Positions 1-7,944 of a stretch of DNA of 46,865 nucleotides are shown here, one piece after another (position 1 is the stretch's first letter; each line of letters opens with the position of its first letter). The DNA is from Steroidobacteraceae bacterium (lineage in GTDB: Bacteria; Pseudomonadota; Gammaproteobacteria; Steroidobacterales; Steroidobacteraceae), in the NCBI GenBank assembly GCA_025451845.1, contig JANWJS010000008.1, positions 1-46,865 of the forward strand. Direction: 5' to 3'. The position numbers and the translations under genes were made by a program. A model generated the notes under the pieces. It was not told where the DNA came from and did no database searches. It saw only the letters and a program-made list of their open reading frames with translations.

Positions 1-683
1 TACCGCAGGATGCACGCGTCGTTGCGACGGATGTGCATCTCCCTCTCGGAGAAGGTTGTGCGGCGCCTGATGAAGCAGGAGAACTCAATCGCGGCCACTC
101 CAAAGCGGCGCCGGTACGGCTCGTATCTGGGCGAGATCAGTCCTGCACCGGAAAATCTGGTCAATCGCGACTTCCGGTCGGCCGCGCCAAATCAGAAGTG
201 GCTCACCGACATTACAGAGTTCCAGATCCCGGCTGGCAAGGTATACCTGTCACCGATCATCGACTGCTTCGACGGTCTGGTCGTCAGCTGGTCGCTGGGT
301 ACGACTCCAGACGCTGAACTCGTGAACACTATGCTCGACACGGCCATCGAGACGGTTGCCAACGGCCCTGACCGACCCATCGTGCACTCCGATCGCGGCG
401 CCCACTATCGATGGCCGGGCTGGCTGTCTCGATTGATGGTGCACGCCTGATTCGCTCGATGTCCCGCAAGGCCTGCTCACCAGACAATGCGGCATGTGAG
501 GGCTTCTTCGGCCGTTGAAAGAATGAGCTGTTCTACCCAGGGAGCTGGCAGACCACGACCATCGAGCACTTCATCGCTGAGGTTGACTCATATATCCGAT
601 GGTACAACCAACAGCGAATCAAAATCTCACTGGGTTCATGCAGCCCCATGGAGTACCGCGCGAACCTCGGATATGCAACCTAA
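1..683 (+). pseudogene. IS3-family transposase (OrfB, DDE integrase core), truncated and broken
   Basis: This is the C-terminal part of an IS3-family OrfB transposase, which cuts and joins DNA at the element ends. Reading from base 1, it shows the integrase-core motifs WLTDITEF (first Asp) and HSDRGAHYRWPGW (second Asp). The frame breaks near 430-437, where one base is missing compared with the usual family sequence. The other frame then continues through SPDNAACEGFFGR (catalytic Glu region) and ends with WYNQQRIK and the typical SPMEYR tail at TAA 681-683. A second lesion is the in-frame TGA at 516-518. The 5' end lies outside the window. With a frameshift and a stop, this copy is almost certainly inactive. 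Confidence 0.9.
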
Positions 684-928
684 ACCAGTCCAAGGTTCTG
701 TCCGCACCCCGCGCTGGTCAACCTTGGAAGCCGATTGACAGGATCAGTTCCCGAAGGAGCAGCCGAAGGAGCCGGACGCGCACAAGGGTGCGTGGCTTCA
801 GTAGGGCGCAGCACAGGGGCACCTTGGGGGAGACCTCAGGGTGCCCGATGTGTGACAAGAACTGAGAAGTAGATTCCAGGGCGCACGTACCACATTTGGT
901 AATCTCTACTTTGGCATTAGGAGGTGTC
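684..928. other. Non-coding stretch after the IS remnant, with an inverted repeat at 690-697/720-727
   Basis: No convincing gene is visible in these 245 bases. An 8-bp perfect inverted repeat (CCAAGGTT / AACCTTGG) flanks a 22-nt spacer just after the transposase stop, and the spacer contains TCTGTCCGCACCCC, which resembles an IS3-family end. This may be the right terminus of the element. The part after about 880 looks visibly more AT-rich and leads into a good ribosome binding site for the lipoprotein gene at 929. Confidence 0.4.
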
Positions 929-1297
929 ATGTTGAAGGCACAACTAGCAGTTATGGGATTCGCGGTTATGCTTCTGCCGCTTGTGGGCTGCGCTCCAAAC
1001 CCGACCCGGATAGACCCGAAGCCTGTTCCGGTCGGGAACTACGCCAGCATGACCTGTGGGGAACTCACGACACTCCACAATGTAGACCTGAGAAGTCTAA
1101 GGTCTAACGATGCAGAACAGCGCGCAACCCGTCGAAGCGACGCCTGGGGCGTCCTGCTGATCGGTCTACCGGTCGGCAGAATGGCTGGAGGCAACCGCGC
1201 AGACAGGATTGCTGAGCTGAAGGGCGAACTGGTCGCAATTGATTCGACGTTCGCGGCGCATCACTGCTCGGGAACGCTGCTTGGTCAGGCGGACTGA
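929..1297 (+). CDS. Small hypothetical lipoprotein (122 aa)
   Basis: The product begins with a short basic start, a hydrophobic stretch and a lipobox ending LVGC (Cys21), so it should be exported and lipid-anchored. The mature part has two further cysteines (MTCGEL and HHCSG) that could form a disulfide, and a predicted helical tail with RADRIAELKGEL. The start at 929 is chosen because AGGAGG lies at 919-924; an earlier in-frame codon at 896 lacks this and would precede the signal sequence. No specific family is recognised. It sits between a dead transposase and an integrase, so it is probably cargo of a mobile segment or a stray gene. The lipoprotein call is firm and the function is unknown. 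Confidence 0.75.
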   Translation: MLKAQLAVMGFAVMLLPLVGCAPNPTRIDPKPVPVGNYASMTCGELTTLHNVDLRSLRSNDAEQRATRRSDAWGVLLIGLPVGRMAGGNRADRIAELKGELVAIDSTFAAHHCSGTLLGQAD

Positions 1298-1366
1298 GGC
1301 AGGATCCATCCGGGTTCCCGTCCCATCGACAGGTAGTCCAATTGGTCGCGGAAGTCCGACTCGGGG

Positions 1367-2683
1367 TTACAGTGACTTGACCAGCGCGTCCACCTCGGCG
1401 CCGTAGGATACCTTGCCCATGGCATCGACTAGCCGTTGCCACTCAGGGCCGGCGGAGTACAGCCCGAAGGTAAGGCCACTGCGCGCATGGCCCACCAGCA
1501 GCTTGACTGACGAGACCGGGATACCGGCATCCTCGCACCGCTGCATGAATGACCGGCGCAGGGAATGCGCGTCCACGTTGGGGGGCAGCCCAAGCCGATC
1601 CAGCCATCGCCGGTACCGCGTGCTGAGGCTGTGTGAGCGCTTATCGTCGGTGCCCGATGCTTGCAGCCCAGGTATCAGGTAGTCGGTGCCACTCTCACGC
1701 AGGCGGCCCACTAGGGCACTGATGCAGGCATGCAGCGGGACTGTGCGGATGGAGTTCGCATTCTTGGCCCTGGTGATACTGAACCTGTCGGCGGCAACGT
1801 CGGCAACCTTCAACGCGCATATCTCCTCCGTACGCGCCCCCGTGAAGGCACCAATGGCCACCACAGACAGCAGCGGGTCACCCACAGGCAACCTAGCGCG
1901 CAGCTCTTGGAGAACCTGTAGCAGCTCCGCAGGCGTGTATGCACGCTTGTGCTCCGTCACGTCCGCCCGCCTCGGTTCCCTCACGGTACGCGTTAGACGC
2001 GCCATAGGGTTTGCTTCAAGGTGCCCATGGTCCACCAGCCAGGAACCGAAGGACACCAGGGCGGCAATGCGGTTGCGGCGGGTGACTGGTGCGCCGGCTG
2101 ATGCGTTGATGGTCTTTCCAACGTACTCCGACAGCATGCGGCGGGACAGCTCGGTTACCGCTATGTCACGCTTCAGCCATTCCCGCAGGCCGCGCAGCTC
2201 GCGTTCCTTCGCGTTCCTCCAGGACGCTGTAACAGTGCCGTCTAGGTCCGCTAGGTGATCCCTGATTGCCTCGGACAGCAGCAGCCCTGCTGTGCCTCCC
2301 AGGCGCGCGTAGGCTAGCCGTGCCTCGCTGGTGTCGGTGCTGTCGTCGTCGTCCGCGTGCGGCCCGTGATGCTTCTCTATCGCCGCGCTCAGCACGGCAT
2401 AGGCTTGGTGCTCGTCCAGTTTGTCCGCCAGGATGTGGCGCACGGTGTCGAGTAGATAGCCCGGCTGCTCGGCTTTCGTGGCTGTGCCCCTGGCTAACCG
2501 CTCGATCCTGTCGCGAACCTCAGCCCGCTTCCGGTCCCGGAGCCGCACGGCTTCGTCTAGGTCCCCTGTGCCCAGTGTTTCGACAATCTCACTGCGGCCC
2601 ACCTTGGCGCGCAGCGGACGCGGCACGGAAACCTTCACGTACCAACGCGCACCTCGGCGCAACAGTCCCGCAGTCTTGCTCAC
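1367..2683 (-). CDS. Tyrosine recombinase / phage-type integrase (438 aa)
   Basis: This is a site-specific recombinase that integrates or excises mobile DNA. The N-terminus (about 8-60, RRGARWYVKVSVPRPLR) resembles the arm-binding region of DUF6538-type integrases. A SAM-like core-binding domain follows (about 130-235), then the catalytic domain with Arg284 (GARTEEIC), Lys307, His373-x-x-Arg376 (HSLRRSF), His399 (VGHARSG) and Tyr409 (FGLYS). All active-site residues of the family are therefore present and the gene is full length. It starts with GTG and is preceded on its strand by GGAGGTGA about 3 nt upstream. Its 5' end faces the core genes, so the attachment site may lie in 2684-2941. No excisionase or relaxase is visible. 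Confidence 0.93.
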   Translation of the reverse strand: MSKTAGLLRRGARWYVKVSVPRPLRAKVGRSEIVETLGTGDLDEAVRLRDRKRAEVRDRIERLARGTATKAEQPGYLLDTVRHILADKLDEHQAYAVLSAAIEKHHGPHADDDDSTDTSEARLAYARLGGTAGLLLSEAIRDHLADLDGTVTASWRNAKERELRGLREWLKRDIAVTELSRRMLSEYVGKTINASAGAPVTRRNRIAALVSFGSWLVDHGHLEANPMARLTRTVREPRRADVTEHKRAYTPAELLQVLQELRARLPVGDPLLSVVAIGAFTGARTEEICALKVADVAADRFSITRAKNANSIRTVPLHACISALVGRLRESGTDYLIPGLQASGTDDKRSHSLSTRYRRWLDRLGLPPNVDAHSLRRSFMQRCEDAGIPVSSVKLLVGHARSGLTFGLYSAGPEWQRLVDAMGKVSYGAEVDALVKSL

Positions 2684-2941
2684 AGATCACCTCCCCAGGG
2701 GCTCGACACCGGGCGGTGAAGGTACACTCTGTGGGTACATGATGCAAGCGGGAATGCCTGTAATGCTAGTATTTCAGCACTTCGTTCCTTGCTGTCGCTG
2801 ATTCCGGTAATTTCCCGCACCCTGGCTCGAACGGCTGAGCCGCCTGCGGCGCTTTTGGCAGGCAGCGATCGCCGGCTCGATGCTGGACGGCGCGCAGCGC
2901 CGGGGCCGAGGAGGGGCGGAGCAACGGCGGCCTTGGCCGGC
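2684..2941. other. Intergenic junction between the integrase and core genes
   Basis: No gene is supported in these 258 bases. The half next to the integrase (about 2730-2815) is relatively AT-rich and the half next to mocA is GC-rich with short inverted repeats such as CGGCGCGCAGCGCCG. The change in composition suggests that the edge of the mobile segment falls here. No tRNA end is recognisable and no direct repeat of an attachment core can be confirmed, because the other end of the element lies outside the window. Confidence 0.3.
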
Positions 2942-3550
2942 TTACTGACTTGCTGTTGACGTGAGCTCGAGCAAATCGTTCGGCGTATCGAGGTCGAACG
3001 CGGCGCTCGGCATCGGCACCCTGACCAGATGGTCCGCATGGCGCCTGAGGAGGATGCGCGCGCCGCTGTCGCCCCTGAGCTCACTCAGCTCGCCGAAGAG
3101 ATGCTGCGGGAAGATCGCAGGCGCGCCGATCGCGGCGCCATAGGCTGCCGCGGCGAGGCACAGCGGCTGGCGGCGCCATGCGCCGGCGAGCCGCCGCAGA
3201 TCCTCCGCCGTGACACAGGCCTGATCAGCCAACACCAACATCACACCGGCGCACGAGGACGGCAGGCGAACGACGCCTGCGCGGATCGAGCTCGCGAGGC
3301 CCTCGCGCCAGTCCCGATTGACCACGAGTGAGCCCGGTGAGTGCTTGAGCAGCGGCGCAAGCTCGGCCGCATGCGCGCCGAGCACGATGAGGAGCGCATG
3401 GCCGACGATCTCGGCGGCCCGGCCCGCGACCAGACTGAGGAGGGGGCGGTCGCCGATGCGCACGAGCTGCTTGGCGGAGCCAAAGCGGGTCGAGCCGCCC
3501 GCCGCGAGCACCATCGCATGCAGGCCCGCCGCCTCGCCCTCGGCGATCAT
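2942..3550 (-). CDS. mocA: MocA-like molybdenum cofactor nucleotidyltransferase (202 aa)
   Basis: MocA/MobA-type NTP transferases attach CMP or GMP to molybdopterin in the cytoplasm; MocA makes the cytidine form used by xanthine-dehydrogenase-family enzymes. The N-terminal nucleotide-binding motif LAAGGSTRFGSAKQL (15-29) with Arg22 and Lys27, the metal-binding VLADQ region near residue 107 and the C-terminal DTPNDL box are all present, and the length is normal. Its ATG overlaps the TGA of the upstream gene (ATGA), so it is translationally coupled to the unknown gene and xdhC. Cytidylyl versus guanylyl specificity is inferred from the xdhC context; MobA is the alternative. Confidence 0.85.
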   Translation of the reverse strand: MIAEGEAAGLHAMVLAAGGSTRFGSAKQLVRIGDRPLLSLVAGRAAEIVGHALLIVLGAHAAELAPLLKHSPGSLVVNRDWREGLASSIRAGVVRLPSSCAGVMLVLADQACVTAEDLRRLAGAWRRQPLCLAAAAYGAAIGAPAIFPQHLFGELSELRGDSGARILLRRHADHLVRVPMPSAAFDLDTPNDLLELTSTASQ

Positions 3551-4131
3551 GACCCGGTGCCGGCAGGTGGTGTCCGCCGCAGCTCGACTCCCGCGGGGCG
3601 CTGCGCGAGGACGCGCTCGAACCGTTTGCGCTCATCGAGCATGGAATCCGCGTCGATCGCGCATACGGCGCGCCAGTCCGCCACCCCGAGGTGCTCCGCG
3701 AGCGCTCCCGCGAGCGCGGCGCGGCGCGCGGCCCAGGCCGAGTTGAAGAAACGGGCAAACTCCTGCCAGCCCGTGCGCGCGCTCGCGGAGTCGCCGGCCG
3801 CAAGGGCGGCCTCGAGCCGCGCGAGCGCCTCGCGGCTCGTTCCGGCGCGGGCAATGAGAGCAGCGAGCGGCCGCAAGCTCGCGGCCGCGGCGCCGTTGGC
3901 CTGCGACTGTCGCGAAACGAGGAGCTCCGCCAGGCTCTGGTCACGCTCCTCGAAGCGCGCGAGCACCCACACGAGGTAGCCTACACAGGCTTCGCGAAAG
4001 CGCGCTGTTGCCTCGGACGGCGCGGATGCGGTGCTTGCCGCTGCGAACACCGCGGCGCAGGCGTTGGCGACTTCCACGGCGTGCGACTGCTCCAGGGTCA
4101 GCTGGGAGCGGATGATCTCGAGCTCATTCAC
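3547..4131 (-). CDS. Hypothetical helical protein between xdhC and mocA (194 aa)
   Basis: I do not recognise this family. The sequence is alanine-, leucine- and arginine-rich and looks all-helical, with no signal peptide, membrane segment or clustered cysteines. Striking segments are LTLEQSHAVEVANACAAVF near the start, YLVWVLARFEERDQ in the middle, and FFNSAWAARR followed by DADSMLDERKRFERVL near the end. The shape recalls hemerythrin-like bundles, but no clear His/Glu ligand pattern is seen. The start is GTG at 4131, overlapping the end of xdhC by 8 nt; longer in-frame starts read through xdhC. Its stop overlaps the mocA start. The tight coupling suggests a role in maturing or delivering a molybdenum hydroxylase cofactor, which is inference only. 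Confidence 0.8.
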   Translation of the reverse strand: MNELEIIRSQLTLEQSHAVEVANACAAVFAAASTASAPSEATARFREACVGYLVWVLARFEERDQSLAELLVSRQSQANGAAAASLRPLAALIARAGTSREALARLEAALAAGDSASARTGWQEFARFFNSAWAARRAALAGALAEHLGVADWRAVCAIDADSMLDERKRFERVLAQRPAGVELRRTPPAGTGS

Positions 4132-5254
4132 GCACGTCGTTCCTCGCTTGTTGCCTGCCATGCACGAAGGCGTGGATTTCGGCCACGATCGCCAGTGCGA
4201 TGGATTCAGGCGTCCGGCCCCCCAGGTTAAAACCGACCGGCGCCCGCAGCCGCGGCCGCAGGCGGTCTGCGTCAGGCCCGAGCTCCGACAACAGCTTCTC
4301 ACGCCTCGCGGGAGGGCCGAGCAGACCGATGTACCGCAGCGGGCTCGCGCTCAAGGCGCGCAGATACTCCAGGTCCGACGGCAGGTGATGACTCATCACC
4401 ACCGCCGCGGTGAACTCATTGAGATTCAGAGCCTGCGCGATCTCTTGCGGACGAGCAAGCACGACGCAATCGGCCAAGGGGAAGTGCGATGGCACTGCGT
4501 ACGCCGGGCGATGGTCCGCGAGGCTCACGCGCCACTGCAGGCGAGCGGCAAAATCCACCACCGGCAGGGCATCGGGGCCTGCACCGAGAAGGAGCAGTCT
4601 TGGTGGCAGAGACAGCGGCAGGAGGAGCAGCTGCCAGCGGGTCCGGGGCCCTTCCAGCCAGCCGACGGTCTGCGAGCGCGGCGCCAGAGCGAGCGCCGCG
4701 AGGGCGCGTGGCTCGAGGAGGTCTGCCGCCGCCTTCGCTGGCAGCGCCCGTGCGCAGATCGGCGCCGCGCTCGCCAGGGCTGGCGAGATCCCCGAGCCCT
4801 GCGGCAGCAAGAGGGCCCCCACTGGCGCGTTGTCGTCCTGGGATTCCGTTATGACTCCGATGGCGGTCGCCCGGTACTCGGCCAGCGCCGCGGCCAAGTG
4901 TGCCAGCGGTTGCCACTCCTCGTGCGGCCCAACGCGGAGCAGCAGAATGTGCATGGCGCCTTCGCAGCCGAGGCCGAGGCCCCAGACGAGATCGTGGGAG
5001 TTGCGCAGATCATAGGTCACGAGGCACGCCCGGCCGGTTGTGATCACCGCGCGGGCGCGCTCCCCGAGGTCGCCTTCGAGGCATCCCCCGGAGATCAGCC
5101 CGGCGTACTCGCCGTTGCCTGCAATGAGCAGCATCGCTCCGGCCTTGCGGTAGGTCGAGCCCACCGTCCGCGCGAGGATGCCGAGCGCGACTGCGCGCCC
5201 GGCTGCACGCTCGCGCGCAAAAAGGGGCAAGAGGGGACCGAGTTCGGAGTCCAT
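4124..5254 (-). CDS. XdhC/CoxI-family molybdenum cofactor insertion protein (376 aa)
   Basis: XdhC-family proteins bind the molybdenum cofactor, support its sulfuration and deliver it to xanthine-dehydrogenase or CO-dehydrogenase-type hydroxylases. The N-terminal XdhC/CoxI domain carries the signature SGGCLEG (55-61) with Cys58. The C-terminal half is the Rossmann-like XdhC_C domain, beginning LLLLGAGPDALPVV and continuing to YIGLLGP and GFNLGGRTPESIALAIVAEI. The length is typical. It is the first gene of an overlapping three-gene unit with an unknown protein and mocA. No hydroxylase subunit gene is nearby, so its target enzyme must be encoded elsewhere. A perfect inverted repeat abuts its start codon. 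Confidence 0.9.
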   Translation of the reverse strand: MDSELGPLLPLFARERAAGRAVALGILARTVGSTYRKAGAMLLIAGNGEYAGLISGGCLEGDLGERARAVITTGRACLVTYDLRNSHDLVWGLGLGCEGAMHILLLRVGPHEEWQPLAHLAAALAEYRATAIGVITESQDDNAPVGALLLPQGSGISPALASAAPICARALPAKAAADLLEPRALAALALAPRSQTVGWLEGPRTRWQLLLLPLSLPPRLLLLGAGPDALPVVDFAARLQWRVSLADHRPAYAVPSHFPLADCVVLARPQEIAQALNLNEFTAAVVMSHHLPSDLEYLRALSASPLRYIGLLGPPARREKLLSELGPDADRLRPRLRAPVGFNLGGRTPESIALAIVAEIHAFVHGRQQARNDVRE

Positions 5255-5278
5255 CCCGGCGAATTATGCCTCGCCGGG
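5255..5278 (-). promoter_or_regulatory. Perfect 8-bp inverted repeat abutting the xdhC start, with a -10-like CATAAT inside
   Basis: The arms CCCGGCGA and TCGCCGGG are separated by 8 bases and end exactly at the xdhC ATG. On the xdhC strand the spacer reads GGCATAAT, so a -10-like hexamer ends 8 nt before the start codon. It could be an operator covering the promoter, or a hairpin at the 5' end of the message. No -35 match is obvious. Confidence 0.45.
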
Positions 5279-5424
5279 CTTGCGCCGGCTGCAGCGGCAA
5301 GACTCGTCGCTCCGACGTCCGTTCGGGACGGGTTGGCGAACCTCACGAACCTAAGCGAACATCATTGCGCGCCCTCGGCCTCGTCAGTAGAGTCGCACGG
5401 CCTTCCACTGGTCGATTCCAATCC

Positions 5425-7944
5425 ATGCCCAATTCCGCTTCCTGGGTCGTGCATAAGTTCGGCGGCTCGAGCGTCGCCGATGCCGGCTGCTTCCGTCGCG
5501 TCGCGACAATCATCGATTCCTTGCCGGCTGCGCGTGTGGGCGTCGTTCTCTCGGCATGCAAGGGCGTCACGGACGCCTTGCTCGGACTTGTAGCCCTCGC
5601 AGAGAGCCAAGACGACCGGTATCGCGTGGAGCTCAGCGCGTTGCGCTCGCGCCATGCCGAGATCGCCGCGACGCTCCTTTCCCCGGAGTCCGCGCGGCTG
5701 TATCTGGCGGGATTCGACCGCGACTGCCACGACCTCGAAGGTATCCTGCACACGGTGAAGCTGACCCGCGCGGCGGCGCGAAACGTGAGCGACCTCATTG
5801 CCGGCTACGGCGAGATCTGGTCGACGAAGCTTTTTCACCGCTTCTATGAGGAGCGCGGCAGCCGCCGTGGCCCGGCGCAATGGATCGATGCGCGGCGGGT
5901 GGTAGTCGTCGAGTGGGGTCCGCTCGGTCCCGGCGTGAATTGGGTGCAGTCCCGGGCGAACCTCTCCGACCTGGTCGACCGTGACTTCAAAGGCACTCTG
6001 ATCATCACGGGCTTCATTGCCTCGGACCCGCGCGGCGTGCAGACGACGCTCGGCCGCAACGGCAGTGACTTCTCGGCCTCGATTTTCGGCGCATTGCTCG
6101 ATTCCGCGGAGATCCACATCTGGACGGACGTCGATGGCGTCCTGTCGGCAGATCCGCGCCTCGTACCCGATGCGACGGTGATCGACTCGCTCACCTACAA
6201 CGAGGCGATGGAGCTCGCCTACTTCGGGGCGAAGGTGATCCACCCGCAGACCATGGCACCTGCCGTGGGCGGCGGGATCCCCATCTGGATTCGCAACACT
6301 TTCGCGCCGGAGAAAGCCGGCACGCTCATTTGCGCGCAGCCGACCTCGACGCTGCCGGTCAAGGGCATCGCGAGCATCGAGCGGGTGGCGCTCATCAATC
6401 TCGAGGGCGCGGGAATGATCGGCGTGCCCGGGACGGCACATCGGCTCTTCGGCGCGCTGCGCGAGGAGGGCATTTCGGTCATCCTCATCTCCCAGGGCAG
6501 CTCCGAGCACTCGATCTGCTGCGCCATCCCGCACGAGCAGGCCGAGCGGGCCGCCGCGCTGGTTCGGCAGGCGTTCGAGCGCGAGCTGAAGGAAGGTCAG
6601 ATCCAGAGCGTCGAGGTCGATCCAAACCTCGCGATCCTCGCGATCGTCGGCGACGGCATGGCGGGCACGCCGGGCGTGGCCGCCAAAGTTTTCAACTCCC
6701 TTGGCACGGCGAGCGTGAATGTACGCGCAATCGCTCAGGGCGCCTCGGAACGTAACATCTCCGTCGTCGTCGAGAGCCGCTCCGCTACCCGGGCCTTGCG
6801 CGCGGTGCATGCAGGTCTCTATCTCTCGCCGCATACCATCTCGATTGGGGTCATCGGGCCAGGCACCGTGGGACGGGTGTTTCTCGATCAGCTCGCCTCG
6901 CAGAGCGCGCGGCTGCGCGAGCAATTCAAGATCGACCTGCGGGTGCGGGGCATTCTCGGCTCCCAGCGCATGGTGCTCGCCGAGACCGGCATCGCGCTCG
7001 AGCGTTGGCGCCAGGACTATGAGGAGCGGGGCGTTCCAGCGGACCTCGACCGTTTCATCGAGCACGTGCGCGTCGATTACCTGCCGCACTCGGTCGTCAT
7101 CGACTGCACGGCGAGCGCCGCCGTCGCCGCACGGTATGCAGCGTGGCTGGGCGCCGGCACGCATATCGTGACACCCAACAAGAAGGCGAACAGCGCGGAT
7201 CTCGCCTACTATCGCGCCATGCACGAGGCTCGCCGCGCCGGCGGCGCGCACTACCTCTACGAGGCAACGGTAGGCGCGGGCCTGCCCGTCGTGCACACCC
7301 TGCGCGATCTCAGAGAGACCGGGGACGAGATCACGAGCGTCGAGGGGATCTTCTCGGGAACGCTCGCCTATCTCTTCAACATCTATGACGGCCGCAAGGC
7401 GTTCTCCGACATCGTGCGCGACGCGCGCCAGCGAGGCTACACCGAGCCCGACCCGCGCGATGACCTCTCCGGCATGGACGTGGCCCGTAAGCTCATCATT
7501 CTTGGCCGCGAGATGGGCCTCGAGCTCGAGCTCGCGGACGTCAAACTCGAGAGTCTCGTGCCCTCCGGCCTGGAGACCGGCTCCATCGAGGACTTCATGG
7601 CGCGTCTGCCGCGGCACGATGAGGCGATGCGGGAGCGGCTCGAGGCCGCCCGCGCGCGCGGCAAGGTGTTGCGTTACCTCGGCCGGCTGACTTGCCAGCC
7701 CGGCAAGCAGGGCGCAGGGTCGCGCGCGACATCGGGGGCGGCGACGGTGGGTCTGGTGGAGCTCGAGGCGAAGCATCCCTTCGCCAACATTGCTCTCACC
7801 GATAACGTCGTGCGCTTCGCCACGCGCCGCTATTGCGACAATCCGCTCATCGTCCAGGGCCCGGGGGCAGGACCGGAGGTCACGGCCGGCGGTGTCTTCG
7901 CCGACCTGCTGCGCCTCTGCGCCTACCTGGGGGCGCGACTTTGA
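5425..7944 (+). CDS. thrA: Bifunctional aspartokinase / homoserine dehydrogenase (ThrA, 839 aa)
   Basis: The N-terminal kinase phosphorylates aspartate (first step of the aspartate family) and the C-terminal dehydrogenase reduces aspartate semialdehyde to homoserine. Evidence: VVHKFGGSSVADA at the N-terminus (Lys11), NGSDFSASIFGALL and WTDVDGV in the kinase; two ACT repeats in the middle (INLEGAGMIGVPG and LAILAIVGDGMAGTPG) for probable threonine feedback; then GVIGPGTVGRVFLDQL (NAD(P) binding), TPNKKAN, YEATVGAGLPV and GIFSGTLAYLFN of homoserine dehydrogenase. The length matches ThrA. The ATG at 5425 is chosen from homology; the frame is open upstream to 5266 without a family match. No threonine attenuator-like leader peptide is seen. 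The stop overlaps the thrB start. Confidence 0.96.
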   Translation: MPNSASWVVHKFGGSSVADAGCFRRVATIIDSLPAARVGVVLSACKGVTDALLGLVALAESQDDRYRVELSALRSRHAEIAATLLSPESARLYLAGFDRDCHDLEGILHTVKLTRAAARNVSDLIAGYGEIWSTKLFHRFYEERGSRRGPAQWIDARRVVVVEWGPLGPGVNWVQSRANLSDLVDRDFKGTLIITGFIASDPRGVQTTLGRNGSDFSASIFGALLDSAEIHIWTDVDGVLSADPRLVPDATVIDSLTYNEAMELAYFGAKVIHPQTMAPAVGGGIPIWIRNTFAPEKAGTLICAQPTSTLPVKGIASIERVALINLEGAGMIGVPGTAHRLFGALREEGISVILISQGSSEHSICCAIPHEQAERAAALVRQAFERELKEGQIQSVEVDPNLAILAIVGDGMAGTPGVAAKVFNSLGTASVNVRAIAQGASERNISVVVESRSATRALRAVHAGLYLSPHTISIGVIGPGTVGRVFLDQLASQSARLREQFKIDLRVRGILGSQRMVLAETGIALERWRQDYEERGVPADLDRFIEHVRVDYLPHSVVIDCTASAAVAARYAAWLGAGTHIVTPNKKANSADLAYYRAMHEARRAGGAHYLYEATVGAGLPVVHTLRDLRETGDEITSVEGIFSGTLAYLFNIYDGRKAFSDIVRDARQRGYTEPDPRDDLSGMDVARKLIILGREMGLELELADVKLESLVPSGLETGSIEDFMARLPRHDEAMRERLEAARARGKVLRYLGRLTCQPGKQGAGSRATSGAATVGLVELEAKHPFANIALTDNVVRFATRRYCDNPLIVQGPGAGPEVTAGGVFADLLRLCAYLGARL

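Noticed and set aside
2684..2941. A tRNA or tRNA end as the integrase attachment site
   Set aside because: No acceptor/T-arm pattern could be formed from this stretch on either strand.
5279..5424. Threonine attenuator or riboswitch before thrA
   Set aside because: No leader peptide with Thr/Ile codon runs, no lysine-riboswitch core and no T-rich terminator are visible.
4031..5593. A 520-codon plus-strand frame over xdhC
   Set aside because: It lies opposite xdhC, which has clear family motifs; the translation is low-complexity Arg/Gln/Pro.
5362..7776. An 804-codon open frame antisense to thrA
   Set aside because: It mirrors the codon structure of thrA, is rich in Arg, His and Asp as shadow frames are, and has no recognisable domain.
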